Source: Bradyrhizobium sp. SSBR45G
GTDB lineage: Bacteria > Pseudomonadota > Alphaproteobacteria > Rhizobiales > Xanthobacteraceae
Assembly (NCBI RefSeq): GCF_030159255.1
Contig: NZ_BSCT01000001.1
Location: 248,001-312,000, forward strand
Direction: 5' to 3'
Length of the DNA: 64,000 nt
Part shown: one piece after another, positions 1 to 9,634 of the stretch
Numbering within the stretch: the stretch's first letter is position 1
Layout: each line of letters starts with the position of its first letter
Translations under genes and position numbers: made by a program
The notes under the pieces: model-generated
The model's input: only the letters and a program-made list of their open reading frames with translations
What the model was told of the DNA's origin: nothing
Databases searched by the model: none

Positions 1-120
1 GGAATTGTCACCCGCCGCGACCACCAGCCAGAGGATCAGCAGCGCAGGCGCGATCGCCGCGGTGCCGATCACGGTCGCAAGAGCTTCAAGCAGGTTTATC
101 TGCGATGGCAGGTAGGCCAT
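1..120 (-). CDS. N-terminal fragment of a membrane protein, cut by the window edge
   Basis: Reading leftward from the ATG at 118-120 gives 40 residues (MAYLPSQINL...) with a hydrophobic stretch (about residues 14-36, AIAPALLILWLVVAA) typical of a first transmembrane helix. The frame stays open to the window edge, so the rest of the protein lies outside. Family cannot be named from this piece. Bases 121-291 after it hold no gene that I can see. Confidence 0.5.
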   Translation of the reverse strand, partial: MAYLPSQINLLEALATVIGTAAIAPALLILWLVVAAGDNS

Positions 121-291
121 GGTCTCCAATCATCCAATGCCGCCGCGGAACCAGTTCTTAGCCTTCCGCGCATGCATGGATTTGACATTGGTCGCTGGCC
201 GCGGGGCAAGACCTACATGTCGGCAGGATCAGCCGTGCATCAAGGCGGTCGCATGGGCCGATTCGAGGGCCGCCGCGCGCGCACAGCCGCC

Positions 292-525
292 TTAGCGCGA
301 CCTTGAACCTCGCGGCGTGGGGCCGTCGCCGTCACGGGCCGGCGTCCGCGGCTCGACTGGCGTCCAGCCGTCGGTGCGCGATGGCGTCGGTGCCTGGGCT
401 GTGGTCGGCGTCTCCACGCAGCTCAGCCGCGGGGTTGGATCGGCGACGCGCCGGCACTCCAGCCCCTCGGCCAGCGCGGCCTGGCTGGCGACGCATGCAA
501 TGAACAGGATCGGAACTAGTCTCAT
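292..525 (-). CDS. Small secreted protein of unknown function
   Basis: The 77-residue product starts with a clear Sec signal peptide (MRLVPILFIACVASQAALA, cleavage near AEG). The mature part has ECRRVADPTPRLSCVE, which resembles the C..(6-9)..RLxCxD motif seen at the N-terminus of many small periplasmic proteobacterial proteins; the two cysteines could form a disulphide. The tail is proline- and arginine-rich and looks disordered. It is monocistronic, with 233 bases between it and the downstream end of the MHS transporter gene. No function is inferred. Confidence 0.55.
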   Translation of the reverse strand: MRLVPILFIACVASQAALAEGLECRRVADPTPRLSCVETPTTAQAPTPSRTDGWTPVEPRTPARDGDGPTPRGSRSR

Positions 526-758
526 AAAGCCCCCGCAGCCATGAAGCTGAGCCGTCGCATCCGTCGATCAGCGAGGCTTCTCACGTCTTGCCGCGAAAAG
601 GTGCATTTTTTTGGCCAATCTCGCCTTCAATTCGAAAAAGCGCTCAGATCCGGGCGGCGAACGGGTCGCACCGGCGCTGATTGCCCTCTCAATTGACGCG
701 AGATCGGCCGCAATTGTCCGCATGGGTTGCGTTCTGCGGCGGCGGGAATCGATGTGCG

Positions 759-2063
759 TCAGCTGCCGGCCGATACGGTCTCCGGGACGACGACCGAGTC
801 GCGCGGATCACCGCGCATGGCCAGCACGGCGAGCAGGCCGATGCCGACCCCGATCATGACGTAAAAGATCGGCGCCAGCGGCGAGCCGGTGAGCGCAATC
901 AGCCAGGTCACGAAGAACTGGGCGAAGCCGCCGGAGATCAGCACCGCGACATTGTTGACGATCGACAGCGAGGTGGAGCGGACGCGCACCGGGAACAGCT
1001 CGACCAGCGTGGTACAGTAGACGCCGAGGAAGAAGGCGCTGAAGCAGCCGATCACGACCTGGCTGACCAGCAGCCTGGCGATCGACGGTGCCGCGATGAC
1101 CCAGGCATAGAGCGGATAGAGCAGCACGAAATAGCCGAGCAGCGAGATCAGCAGCAGCGGCTTGCGCGGGTAGCGGTCCGATACGGCACCGGCGATCGGC
1201 ACCACGATGGTCATCACCACCGCCGCGATCAGCTGCACCAGGAAGCTCTGCATCAGCGGCAGCTTCAGCACCTCCTTGGCATAGGTCACGGTGTAGCCGA
1301 AGGTGACGTAGAACGACACTGCGCTGGCCACCACCATGCCCATGCCGATCAGATAGTTGCGGCCGGGATGCTTCAGCGCGGCCACGAAGGGCTCGCCATG
1401 GCTCGTTGATTTGACGCGCACGAACGGCTCGGGCTCGACCAGCCTGGCGCGCATCACGAACAGGATCGGCACGATCGCGAGCCCGACGATGAAGGGAATG
1501 CGCCAGGCGCCCGCATTGATCTGCTCCGGGGTGAAGATCATGGTGATGCCGGCGCCGAGCGTGGCGCCGAGCGCATTGGCCATCAGCTGTCCCGCGATCT
1601 GCCATGACCCGAAGAAGCCGGTGCGGCCGGGAGGCGCGGCCTCGATCAGATAGGCGGTCGAGGTGCCGAACTCGCCGCCGACCGAGAAGCCCTGCAGCAG
1701 GCGCGCGATCAGCACGATGAACGGCGCGGCGAGGCCGGCGGTTGCATAGGTCGGCGTCAGCGCCAGCAGCGCGACCGACAGGCCCATCAGCGCCATGCCG
1801 AGCGTCATGGCCGCCTTGCGGCCGTGCCTGTCGCCGACATAGCCGAGCACGAGGCCACCGACCGGCCGCATGAAGAAGCCGGTGCCGAACAGCGCCGTCG
1901 TCAGCAACAAGGCGTTCAGCTCGGTGGCCGGCACCTTGGGGTCGACCGGGAAGAACAGGTTCTTGATGACCGGCGTCATCAGCGCGAACACCGTGAAGTC
2001 GTACCACTCCATCGCATTGCCGGCGATCGCCGCCACCATGGCCGTCCTGCTCTTCGACTGCAT
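759..2063 (-). CDS. MFS transporter of the metabolite:H+ symporter (MHS) family
   Basis: A 434-residue inner-membrane protein with about 12 hydrophobic segments. The opening AGNAMEWYDFTVFALMTP and the loop GDRHGRKAAMTLG after helix 2 are the signatures of the MHS branch (relatives: ProP, KgtP, ShiA), which import organic acids, betaines or amino-acid-like solutes with protons. LLQGFSVGGEFG in helix 4 and SDRYPRKPLLL between the halves also fit. It lies 24 bases after the flavin monooxygenase gene in the same direction, so it is probably the last gene of a LysR-monooxygenase-transporter operon and imports the substrate of that pathway. The substrate itself cannot be read from the sequence. Confidence 0.9.
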   Translation of the reverse strand: MQSKSRTAMVAAIAGNAMEWYDFTVFALMTPVIKNLFFPVDPKVPATELNALLLTTALFGTGFFMRPVGGLVLGYVGDRHGRKAAMTLGMALMGLSVALLALTPTYATAGLAAPFIVLIARLLQGFSVGGEFGTSTAYLIEAAPPGRTGFFGSWQIAGQLMANALGATLGAGITMIFTPEQINAGAWRIPFIVGLAIVPILFVMRARLVEPEPFVRVKSTSHGEPFVAALKHPGRNYLIGMGMVVASAVSFYVTFGYTVTYAKEVLKLPLMQSFLVQLIAAVVMTIVVPIAGAVSDRYPRKPLLLISLLGYFVLLYPLYAWVIAAPSIARLLVSQVVIGCFSAFFLGVYCTTLVELFPVRVRSTSLSIVNNVAVLISGGFAQFFVTWLIALTGSPLAPIFYVMIGVGIGLLAVLAMRGDPRDSVVVPETVSAGS

Positions 2064-2087
2064 CTGCGCGGGTCCCTCTTGATCGGG

Positions 2088-3569
2088 TCAAATGGAGGTG
2101 GTGGAGACGGGCTCGCGCTGCGCATCCGCGTCGGCATCGGTCCATTCGTCGCCGTGGATCTCGGGAGTCGCGAAGGCCTTCAGATTGGCGAAATGCAGCT
2201 CGCGGTCCTCGACGAACAGCCGGCGGACGATGCCGCGGGCGAGCCGGTCGGCGCCTTCGCTGATCGCGGGAATGTCGCCGGACAGCTTGCCGTGGCTCAG
2301 CGTCGCCGGATAGTTGAAGCCGTGAAGCCGCGACAGGGCAGGGCACGTGCCCGGCACCTTCTCGAGAAACTCGAAGCTGTCGCCGAGATCCGGCGAGCTC
2401 GACAGCTCGTCATTGGCCATGCCGTCCGGCGCCGGGAAGCGGTCGCGCCAGAACCGGATGTGGGGCGCGAACGCGCCGAGCTCGGGTCGCAGCGCGAGGT
2501 CGACCTTGAAGCCGGTGCCGAAGATGATGAAGTCGGTGGCGTAGCGGCCCTTCGGCGTGGTGACGACGACGTGGCCGTCACGCTGCTCCAGCGCCGAGAT
2601 CGGGCTGGCGAGATGGAAACGGGCCTGCGGAAATGCCGACACGCGCAGCACGCTGGGGCGCGGCGGCGGCGTCTGCGCGCCGATCGTGTGATCGAGGAAG
2701 CGCCACTTCCAGTCGTCGGACAGGCCGGCGAAGCCGTGCACGACGCCCTGGCTGCCGATGCCCGTGAACTTGTTGACGCGCGGAATGTCGGCGCGGCGGA
2801 TGAACAGGTCGAGCCGTGCGGCGCAGGCTTCGAGCGCGACCGCCGCATTGTCCATGGCCGAGGCTCCGGCGCCGACTACGGCGACACGCTTGCCCTTCAG
2901 GCGGTCGAAGTCGATCGCATCCGCGGTGTGGGCCCAGAAGCGACGATCAATGGGGGCCGCGATCTCCGGCACGAACGGGCCGCCGAGCCCGTCGCGGCCG
3001 GTGGCGAGCACGACGTGGCGGGCGAGGATCTGGCGCGATCCGTCGGGACTGCGGATGTCGACGGCGAGCAACTGGTCAGGACGCGGTTCGATCCGCTCGA
3101 CCGTCACCTCGTTGTGCACCGGCAGCTCCAGCACCTTTCGGTACCAGACGAGGTAGTCCATCCACAGCGTGCGCGGCGCGCGGTCCAGACGCTGCCACGC
3201 CTCGGCCCCGTACTGCGCCTCGTAGAAGGCGCGGAAGGTCAGCGCCGGCAGGCCCATCGCGGGGCCCGTCAATTCCTTCGGGGATCGCAGCGTGAGCATG
3301 CGGGCATAGGTGACCCAGGGGCCCTCCTGGCCGGCGCTGGCGCGATCGAGCACGATCTGGTTGTCGATGCCCAGGCGCTTGAGCATGGCGGAGGCCGCGA
3401 GGCCGGCCATGCCGCCGCCGACGATCACGACATCGCGCACCGGGACGCCGTCTACGGTGCGGCGGGGCACCCAGGATTTGGCCGGCCATTCCAGCCACGC
3501 CAGATCCTGGCGCAGGCGCGCTTCGAGCGCGGCGAGGCCAGCCGCGTCGGGACGGGGTTCACTCATCAT
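2088..3569 (-). CDS. FAD/NAD(P)-dependent flavin monooxygenase-like oxidoreductase
   Basis: The 493-residue product has two Rossmann nucleotide-binding motifs: VVIVGGGMAGLAASAML (about residues 48-64, FAD) and VAVVGAGASAMDNAAVALE (about 230-248, NADPH). IIFGTGFKVDL late in the chain corresponds to the ATG-type motif of class B flavin monooxygenases. Such enzymes oxygenate S, N or carbonyl groups. Its start overlaps the LysR stop by four bases (ATGA at 3566-3569), so the two are translationally coupled. Given the divergent cysteine-synthase-like operon, a sulphur- or nitrogen-containing substrate is plausible, but this is inference. The exact reaction is unknown. Confidence 0.85.
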   Translation of the reverse strand: MMSEPRPDAAGLAALEARLRQDLAWLEWPAKSWVPRRTVDGVPVRDVVIVGGGMAGLAASAMLKRLGIDNQIVLDRASAGQEGPWVTYARMLTLRSPKELTGPAMGLPALTFRAFYEAQYGAEAWQRLDRAPRTLWMDYLVWYRKVLELPVHNEVTVERIEPRPDQLLAVDIRSPDGSRQILARHVVLATGRDGLGGPFVPEIAAPIDRRFWAHTADAIDFDRLKGKRVAVVGAGASAMDNAAVALEACAARLDLFIRRADIPRVNKFTGIGSQGVVHGFAGLSDDWKWRFLDHTIGAQTPPPRPSVLRVSAFPQARFHLASPISALEQRDGHVVVTTPKGRYATDFIIFGTGFKVDLALRPELGAFAPHIRFWRDRFPAPDGMANDELSSSPDLGDSFEFLEKVPGTCPALSRLHGFNYPATLSHGKLSGDIPAISEGADRLARGIVRRLFVEDRELHFANLKAFATPEIHGDEWTDADADAQREPVSTTSI

Positions 3570-4552
3570 GCGGTTCTTTCGACTTGGACGACCTCGTCGG
3601 CGGCCTCGGCAAACGCCGCGGCGCCGTCATGAAGCCGGGCGCCGGGCATCAGGCGCGCCGCCGCGCGCAGCGCCGCGTTGAGCGCGGCGACGGTCGGCGT
3701 GAGCTCGCGCCCGGCAGGCGTGATGGCGGCGAACAGAAACGGAATGGCGACATCGAGCTTGCGCGTCACGATGCCGGTCATCTCCAGATGCGAGGTCAGC
3801 ACGGGCTCGACGATCGCGACCCCGAGCGACTGCCGGGCCATCGCCACCGCGTTCAGCGAGGCGTTGGTCTCGATCACCTCCTGCGGCCTTATCCCGGCAC
3901 GCTCCAGCGCCTCCTCGACGCGGCGGCGCAGCCGAAATGGGTTCGCCATGGTCAGGAGGCGGCGGCCGCCGAGGTCTTTCAGGCGGATCACCTTCTTCTT
4001 CGCGAGCGGGTGATCGGCGGCCACGCAGGCGACGCAGGGCACCTCGCAGACCCACTGCACGTCGAGGCCGGGATGCTGGATCGGCAGGCTGGCGAGGCCG
4101 AAATCCGCAGACTGCGCCAGCACGGACTGCACGACATTCTCGGCCGACAGCGACTGGACGTGCACATGGCGCGGCAGCAGGTCGCCGTTCATGGCGGCCA
4201 GCGCGGCCGGCACGACGCCGGCGGCGAGCGCGGAGATCGCGGCGAGGCTGAGCACGGGCAGGGCGCCGGCGCCGATCGCGCTGGCGCGGGCACGGATGTG
4301 CTTGAGGCCGAGCAGCAGCCGCTCGACCTCGGCATGGAACAGCACGCCCTTCGGCGTCGGCGCGATGCGCGGGCCGTTGCGCGTGAACAGCAGATAGCCG
4401 ACGTCGGTCTCGAGATCCTGGATCTGCCGCGTCACCACCGGCTGCGAGCGGCCAAGCAGGCGCGCGGCCGCGGTGATGCTGCCGGCGGACATCACGGCGG
4501 AGAAGGCTTCGAGCAGCCTGATATCGATCACGTCATCATGCATTCCTGGCAT
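3566..4552 (-). CDS. LysR-family transcriptional regulator
   Basis: 328 residues. The N-terminus carries the LysR helix-turn-helix (LLEAFSAVMSAGSITAAARLL then SQPVVTRQIQDLE), followed by an effector-binding domain of normal length. A second ATG at 4543 (MHDDVIDIR) could also be the start. It is divergent from the PLP-enzyme operon across 118 AT-richer bases (4553-4670), the usual arrangement in which a LysR protein controls the opposite operon and its own. Its own transcript continues into the flavin monooxygenase and the transporter. The inducer is unknown. Confidence 0.9.
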   Translation of the reverse strand: MPGMHDDVIDIRLLEAFSAVMSAGSITAAARLLGRSQPVVTRQIQDLETDVGYLLFTRNGPRIAPTPKGVLFHAEVERLLLGLKHIRARASAIGAGALPVLSLAAISALAAGVVPAALAAMNGDLLPRHVHVQSLSAENVVQSVLAQSADFGLASLPIQHPGLDVQWVCEVPCVACVAADHPLAKKKVIRLKDLGGRRLLTMANPFRLRRRVEEALERAGIRPQEVIETNASLNAVAMARQSLGVAIVEPVLTSHLEMTGIVTRKLDVAIPFLFAAITPAGRELTPTVAALNAALRAAARLMPGARLHDGAAAFAEAADEVVQVERTA

Positions 4553-4670
4553 TATGCACCACCTTCAATCCGCTTGAAGCATAAAATTTCCGCTCGGGAT
4601 GGCTTATTATTCATCAGAAGTATGATGGAATGAACTTGATGCAAAAAGTGGATTATGATCGGTTGTGCGG

Positions 4671-5831
4671 ATGATCCGACCGCCCGACGTTCCTGCTTCG
4701 CTGCCGAGCCCGCCGCGCTATCGCCGCGGCTGGGTCGATGACGCCGTCGACGCCATCGAGGCCGACCAGTGCCGGACTGCGGACACGCATCTGATCCGGC
4801 TGATCGTGCCCGCGCTAGCGGGCATCGACATCTACCTGAAGGACGAGTCGACGCATCCGACCGGCAGCCTCAAGCATCGGCTGGCGCGGTCGCTGTTCCT
4901 GTACGCGCTGTGCAACGGCCATATCCGCGAGGGGACGCCGGTGGTCGAGGCCTCCTCGGGCTCGACCGCGGTGTCCGAGGCCTATTTCGCCCAGATGATC
5001 GGCGTGCCGTTCTACGCTGTCATGCCGCGCACGACGTCGGCCGAGAAGATCGCCGCGATCACGCATTACGGCGGCAATTGTCATCTGATCGACGATGGCC
5101 GGGCGCTCTATGCGGAGGCCGCCGCGCTCGCCGCCCGGCTCGGCGGCCACTACATGGACCAGTTCACCTTCGCCGAGCGGGCCACCGACTGGCGCGGCAA
5201 CAACAACATCGCCGAGTCGATCTTCAACCAGCTGCAGGGCGAGCGCTGCCCGCTGCCGGAATGGATCGTGATGAGCGCGGGGACCGGCGGCACGTCGGCC
5301 ACGATGGGGCGCTATCTGCGCTACTGCCGCCATCCGACGCGCCTCTGCGTCGCCGACGTCGAGCATTCGGCGTTCTTCGATGCCTTCTGCAGGGATGACT
5401 GCGCACAGACCTGCGAGCGGCCCTCGCTGATCGAGGGCGTCGGCCGTCCCCGCTGCGAGCCGTCCTTCGTGGCCGGCGTCGTCGACCGCATGATGAAGGT
5501 GCCGGACGCCGCGTCGATCGCCGCCATGAACGTGCTGACGCGACGGCTGCGCCGCCCGGTCGGCGGCTCGACCGGAACCAACTTCCTGGCGCTGTGCCGG
5601 CTCGCGGCCGAGATGCGGCAGGCCGGGCAGACGGGATCGCTGGTGACGCTGATCTGCGATTCCGGCGAGCGCTATCGCCAGACCTATTACGACCCGCAAT
5701 GGCTCGCCGGACGCGGGCTCGATCCCGCGCCCGTCGAGGCCGCGCTGACGGATTTCCTGGACACCGGCGCGCCGCTCTGCCTCGACATTGCCGATGCCTG
5801 CAATCCCTACGAGATGCGAGATCCCGCATGA
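4671..5831 (+). CDS. PLP-dependent cysteine synthase / beta-synthase family enzyme
   Basis: 386 residues from the ATG at 4671 (a GTG two codons upstream is also in frame). The PLP-lysine region reads [13 protein letters not shown], matching the PTGSxKxR motif of fold-type II enzymes such as Cys[15 protein letters not shown] and [15 protein letters not shown] are the asparagine-loop equivalent and the phosphate-binding glycine loop. The family performs beta-replacement or beta-elimination on serine or cysteine derivatives. At about 386 residues it is longer than CysK (about 310-320), so it is a family member of uncertain substrate. It overlaps the next gene by four bases (5828-5831). Confidence 0.85.
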   Translation: MIRPPDVPASLPSPPRYRRGWVDDAVDAIEADQCRTADTHLIRLIVPALAGIDIYLKDESTHPTGSLKHRLARSLFLYALCNGHIREGTPVVEASSGSTAVSEAYFAQMIGVPFYAVMPRTTSAEKIAAITHYGGNCHLIDDGRALYAEAAALAARLGGHYMDQFTFAERATDWRGNNNIAESIFNQLQGERCPLPEWIVMSAGTGGTSATMGRYLRYCRHPTRLCVADVEHSAFFDAFCRDDCAQTCERPSLIEGVGRPRCEPSFVAGVVDRMMKVPDAASIAAMNVLTRRLRRPVGGSTGTNFLALCRLAAEMRQAGQTGSLVTLICDSGERYRQTYYDPQWLAGRGLDPAPVEAALTDFLDTGAPLCLDIADACNPYEMRDPA

Positions 5832-6313
5832 TCACCCTGATCGAGAAGCTCTCCGGCATTCCCGCCGGTTCGACTCTGGCGGCGGCGCTGAAGACGCGCG
5901 CGGAGGTGCTACGCCTGAGCGAGGCGGCCCACGACGCGGTCCTGCTGCCGCGCGATCCCGGCGGGCTCAGCCATGCGCTACGCGCCGCCCTGGCGGCGCG
6001 GATGTGCCGCCATGTCGGAAACGCCGCGCTGGTCGCGCATTATGACGGCTATCTCGCGCATTCCGGCGATGACGATGTGGCGGCACTCGCACGGCCGGGA
6101 GGGGTGTGCGGCGATGCCCGCCACGACGCGATGGCGCGCCACGCCGACCTGCTGACGCTGTCGCCGCGCGATGCGACGCGCGAGGACATCGCGAGGCTCA
6201 GGGCGGCCGGCGTCGGCGATCCCGACATCGTCAGATTGTCCGAGCTCGCGGCGTTCGTGAACTACCAGCTGCGCGTGATCGCGGGACTGATGCTGTTGAA
6301 GGAGATCGCATGA
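5828..6313 (+). CDS. CMD-domain protein (resembles the Avi_7170 family)
   Basis: 161 residues from the ATG at 5828, which overlaps the stop of the PLP-enzyme gene. The protein is helical and alanine-rich, with [24 protein letters not shown] and a C-terminal [15 protein letters not shown], typical of carboxymuconolactone decarboxylase/AhpD-like folds, but the usual CxxC catalytic pair is absent. I recognise it as resembling the CMD-domain family that regularly sits beside an AhpD-type partner, as here. It may be a non-catalytic partner subunit. It overlaps the next gene by four bases (6310-6313). Confidence 0.75.
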   Translation: MITLIEKLSGIPAGSTLAAALKTRAEVLRLSEAAHDAVLLPRDPGGLSHALRAALAARMCRHVGNAALVAHYDGYLAHSGDDDVAALARPGGVCGDARHDAMARHADLLTLSPRDATREDIARLRAAGVGDPDIVRLSELAAFVNYQLRVIAGLMLLKEIA

Positions 6314-6891
6314 GCAAGCCGGTTCACAGCTTCACGGCCAAGGTGCCGGAATGGTCGCCCTATGTGACCCCGGTCGACTTCGCCGGCGCCACGCCGGAGC
6401 AGCTCTCTGCGATGAAGATCACGCCCTCCAACAAGGGCGTCTCGTCCTATGTGCTGACCTTGGCGCACGATCCGGAATCGCTCGAGATTCGCTCGCCGCT
6501 GTTCAACCTGATCATGTACGGCAAGGATGGCCTCAGCCCTGCCGAGCGCGAGCTCGGTGCGATCGCGGCCTCCGTGGTCAACCGCTGCATCTATTGCACG
6601 GCGGTGCATGCCTCGCGCTTCCTCGGCCACACCAAGCGGACCGACCTGATCGAGACGATCTTTGCCGACGAGCTTCAGGCGAGCCTTCCGCCGCGCGAGC
6701 AGGCGGTATTCGACTTCGCGGCCCGGCTGTCGACGACGCCGGTCGCGGCGACGCCCGCCGACGTCCGGTCCCTCAAGGAGGTCGGCCTCGACGAGCTGGA
6801 GCAGGTCGACCTGATCCTCTCGGCCGCGATCTTCGGCTGGGCCAATCGCCTGATGCACACGCTGGGCGAGCCGCTGGCCGAGGACGCCTGA
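6310..6891 (+). CDS. Alkylhydroperoxidase AhpD-like protein (resembles the Avi_7169 family)
   Basis: 193 residues. NRCIYCTAVHASRFLGHTKR contains the AhpD catalytic signature: CIYC is the redox-active CxxC and the histidine four residues after it is the proton-relay position. Such proteins reduce peroxides or act as peroxidase-like partners in oxidative catabolism. It is the third gene of a tightly overlapping operon after the PLP enzyme and the CMD protein. The pairing of this family with the upstream CMD protein is recurrent in rhizobia; the pathway they serve is not established, to my knowledge. Confidence 0.85.
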   Translation: MSKPVHSFTAKVPEWSPYVTPVDFAGATPEQLSAMKITPSNKGVSSYVLTLAHDPESLEIRSPLFNLIMYGKDGLSPAERELGAIAASVVNRCIYCTAVHASRFLGHTKRTDLIETIFADELQASLPPREQAVFDFAARLSTTPVAATPADVRSLKEVGLDELEQVDLILSAAIFGWANRLMHTLGEPLAEDA

Positions 6892-6935
6892 CACGCGGGT
6901 CGCGCTGCCGCAAAGCCCGGCTTCGTGCGCAATGC

Positions 6936-6949
6936 CTGATCTAAATCAA
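6936..6949 (+). promoter_or_regulatory. FixK/FNR-type box upstream of hemA (one mismatch)
   Basis: CTGATCTAAATCAA matches TTGAT-N4-ATCAA with only the first base different. It lies 107 bases before the hemA start. Rhizobial hemA genes are known to be induced at low oxygen through FnrN/FixK proteins, so a functional site is plausible. Confidence 0.6.
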
Positions 6950-7056
6950 CGATCGCCCCGCCAAGCTGGGCTTTCGTGCGTCCTGCACGCGGGGCCTCGA
7001 ACGGCTCGCGGGAGCTCCGGCGACGGGCCGCCGGGCAGGGGAAGGACGATCCGGCG

Positions 7057-8286
7057 ATGAACTACGACAGCTATTTCGACCGCGCCCTCGACCAGCTGCA
7101 CCAGGAACGCCGCTACCGTGTGTTCGCCGACCTCGAGCGCCTCGCCGGCCGCTTTCCGCGCGCGATCTGGCACTCGCCAGACGGTCCGAAGGACGTCGTC
7201 ATCTGGTGCTCCAACGACTATCTCGGCATGGGCCAGCATCCGAAGGTGATCGGCGCGATGGTCGACGTCGCCGCGCGCATGGGCACCGGCGCCGGCGGCA
7301 CCCGCAACATCGCCGGCACCAACCATCCGCTGATCGAGCTCGAGCGCGAGCTCGCCGATCTCCACGGCAAGCAGGCGGCGCTGGTCTTCACCTCGGGCTA
7401 TGTCTCCAACGAAACCGGCATCTCGACGATCGCGAAGCTGCTGCCGAACTGCCTGCTGCTGTCGGATGCGCTGAACCACAATTCGATGATCGAGGGCGTC
7501 CGCAAGTCGGGCGCGGAGCGGCAGATCTGGCGGCACAACGATCTCGCCCATCTCGAGGAGCTGCTGCGGGCGGCAGATCCCGATCGCCCCAAGCTGATCG
7601 TCTGCGAGAGCCTCTACTCGATGGACGGCGACGTCGCGCCGCTGCACCGGATCTGCGATCTCGCGGAGCGCTATGGCGCGCTCACCTATGTCGACGAGGT
7701 CCACGCGGTCGGCATGTATGGCCCGCGCGGCGGCGGCATCGCCGAGCGCGATGGTGCGATGGCCCGCATCGACATCCTCGAAGGCACGCTCGCCAAGGCC
7801 TACGGCTGCCTCGGCGGCTACATCGCCGCCAACGCCAACCTGATCGACGCCGTCCGCTCCTATGCGCCGGGCTTCATCTTCACGACAGCGCTGCCGCCGC
7901 CGGTCTGCGCCGCCGCGACCGCCGCGATCCGGCACCTGAAGAGCTCGCAATGGGAACGCGACCGGCACCAGGACCGCGCGGCCCGGCTCAAGGCCGTGCT
8001 GAACGCCGCCGGCCTGCCGGTGATGGCCTCCGACACCCACATCGTTCCGGTGCATGTCGGCGATCCCGAGAAGTGCAAGACGGCGTCCGACCTGCTGCTG
8101 TCCGAGCACGGCATCTACATCCAGCCGATCAACTATCCGACCGTGCCGCGTGGCCTGGAGCGGCTGCGCATCACGCCGTCGCCGTACCATGATGACGGTC
8201 TGATCGACGCGCTGGCCGAGGCCCTGGTCGACGTCTGGGACCGGCTGGGCCTTGCCCGCGCGCCGCAGGCGCTGGCAGCCGAGTGA
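7057..8286 (+). CDS. hemA: 5-aminolevulinate synthase
   Basis: Condenses glycine and succinyl-CoA to 5-aminolevulinate, the first step of haem and tetrapyrrole synthesis in alphaproteobacteria (Shemin pathway). 409 residues from ATG 7057, the normal length; the longer upstream reading frame is not conserved-looking. Seen: [20 protein letters not shown] opening, glycine loop [33 protein letters not shown] with the PLP-ring aspartate, and [10 protein letters not shown] with the catalytic lysine. The preceding FixK-like box suggests higher expression under microaerobic conditions, when cytochrome demand rises. The AhpD gene ends 165 bases upstream, so this is a separate transcription unit. Confidence 0.97.
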   Translation: MNYDSYFDRALDQLHQERRYRVFADLERLAGRFPRAIWHSPDGPKDVVIWCSNDYLGMGQHPKVIGAMVDVAARMGTGAGGTRNIAGTNHPLIELERELADLHGKQAALVFTSGYVSNETGISTIAKLLPNCLLLSDALNHNSMIEGVRKSGAERQIWRHNDLAHLEELLRAADPDRPKLIVCESLYSMDGDVAPLHRICDLAERYGALTYVDEVHAVGMYGPRGGGIAERDGAMARIDILEGTLAKAYGCLGGYIAANANLIDAVRSYAPGFIFTTALPPPVCAAATAAIRHLKSSQWERDRHQDRAARLKAVLNAAGLPVMASDTHIVPVHVGDPEKCKTASDLLLSEHGIYIQPINYPTVPRGLERLRITPSPYHDDGLIDALAEALVDVWDRLGLARAPQALAAE

Positions 8287-8328
8287 AGGGCCAATTGTCG
8301 TCCTGACCTGCCAGCTCGCTCTGTCAGT

Positions 8329-8342
8329 TTGATCTGCCGCAA
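8329..8342 (+). promoter_or_regulatory. FixK-type box upstream of the hemerythrin gene
   Basis: TTGATCTGCCGCAA fits the Bradyrhizobium FixK2 consensus TTG(A/C)-N6-(T/G)CAA exactly. It ends 92 bases before the hemerythrin start codon. Confidence 0.6.
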
Positions 8343-8434
8343 GGCCGCCGGTGCCCGCGCGGGCATAGTCTTCCGCGATCAGGGGAGCATGCCGGTTCGG
8401 CAGGGCCCGGGCCGGCTCAAAGGCGAGACAGCCA

Positions 8435-9013
8435 ATGGCAAAGATCATCGAAGCGCTGCTGCAGGAACACCAGAATCTCGAAAGGCTGCTTTCGGTGCTC
8501 GAGCACGAGCTGGAGCTGTTCGACCACAATCGGCGGCCCGACTACGACATCCTGCAGAGCATCATTGCCTATTTCGAGGACTATCCGCAGCGCTGTCATC
8601 ATCCCAAGGAGGAGATGATCTTCGTCAAGCTGCGTGCGCGCGATCCTGCTGCAGCCGCCACTTACGGCGACGTCGACGACGAGCACGAGACCGAGGCACA
8701 ACGGTTGCGCGGCTTCGCCGAAGCCGTGAACGCGGTTCTGGCGGACCAGGAGATCCTGCGCGAGAGCTTCCATGGCGCGGTGCACCAGTTCATCGACAGC
8801 CAGCGCGAGCATCTGCGCAAGGAGGAGACGCTGCTGTTTCCGGCCGCCCTGCGGGCGCTGCAGCCCGAGGACTGGGCCGACATCGACGCCCGCATGTCCG
8901 ACCGCAAGGACCCGCTGTTCGATGGCGATGTCGCCGAAAAGTTCCACAATCTCGAGCGGACCATCCTGCGCTGGGAGCAGGAAGCGGAGCAGGCGCGCGC
9001 CGGGGCGGGCTGA
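8435..9013 (+). CDS. Hemerythrin-domain protein
   Basis: 192 residues with the metal-ligand pattern of the HHE hemerythrin fold: LLQEHQNLERLL, RCHHPKEEMIF, DDEHETEAQRL, HGAVHQFIDSQREHLRKEE. The domain holds a di-iron centre that binds O2 or NO, or serves as an iron/oxygen sensor. No transmembrane or output domain is attached, so it is a soluble cytoplasmic form. A consensus FixK box upstream suggests expression at low oxygen, alongside hemA just before it. A role in NO or oxygen handling is inference. Confidence 0.88.
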   Translation: MAKIIEALLQEHQNLERLLSVLEHELELFDHNRRPDYDILQSIIAYFEDYPQRCHHPKEEMIFVKLRARDPAAAATYGDVDDEHETEAQRLRGFAEAVNAVLADQEILRESFHGAVHQFIDSQREHLRKEETLLFPAALRALQPEDWADIDARMSDRKDPLFDGDVAEKFHNLERTILRWEQEAEQARAGAG

Positions 9014-9113
9014 GGGACGCCCTGTCTCACGGACGCTTTGTCTCAATTGCGCCGCGCGGCCGGAAGGCTATAGTTCCTATTGGGGGACAGGGCGCTCTTT
9101 CACGGAGTTGGCT

Positions 9114-9329
9114 ATGACCGCTTCGACTACAGGGCTCGAGCCGGTCCGAGCTGCGATGGCCGGACGTGGTGATGATCCGCAGGACAAGCCGGTGACGACA
9201 CCGATGTCGCAGCAGAGCGCCTTCGGCTGTCACGGCTACGACATGCATCCGCAGGAGTTCGTGCGCTTGTCGGGCTGCCAGGAGCTGAAGCTTCGTCGCG
9301 AGAAGAAGCGGGCCCTGGTCTTGAGCTGA
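9114..9329 (+). CDS. Small hypothetical protein
   Basis: 71 residues from ATG 9114 (MTASTTGLEPVRAAMAGR...). It lies 100 bases after hemerythrin with its own leader. The C-terminal half, FGCHGYDMHPQEFVRLSGCQELKLRREKKR, has two cysteines and two histidines and a basic tail, so it might bind metal or nucleic acid, but no family is recognised. It ends just before a strong bidirectional-looking terminator. Confidence 0.5.
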   Translation: MTASTTGLEPVRAAMAGRGDDPQDKPVTTPMSQQSAFGCHGYDMHPQEFVRLSGCQELKLRREKKRALVLS

Positions 9330-9534
9330 CGGCGTGTCGAGCGGACGGTGCTGTTGCTGCGGCGCACTGGATCCGCGCCGAACCATCACCGCTGCTCGCC
9401 CGGCGTGCAAATGTCTGCAGAGCGTCGCTCCGCTGCACCCCTGTTAGTTTGTCGTTAACCAAATCGCGCGACCCTGTTCGCATGCTCCCCCAGGAGTGCG
9501 ACGGAACCGGACAGCCGGATCCGGCAGTCGCGAC

Positions 9535-9569
9535 AAAAGGCCGGCGGCGTAACGCCCGCCGGCCTTTTT
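9535..9569. terminator. Rho-independent terminator between convergent genes
   Basis: A nine-base perfect stem (GGCCGGCGG / CCGCCGGCC) flanked by AAAA on the left and TTTTT on the right, so it can act on either strand. It sits between the small plus-strand gene ending at 9329 and the minus-strand gene ending at 9635. The remaining bases of 9330-9634 hold no clear gene. Confidence 0.8.
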
Positions 9570-9634
9570 GCGTGGGGCCGGGGAGCGCCGGGCTCGCTGT
9601 CGGCAACCGGGCAAGGCGACCGCGGCGCCTGCCC

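Noticed and set aside
9430..9462. TTGTCGTTAACCAA as a further FixK box
   Set aside because: It keeps TTG-N8-CAA but misses both inner consensus positions, and it does not precede a gene in the right direction.
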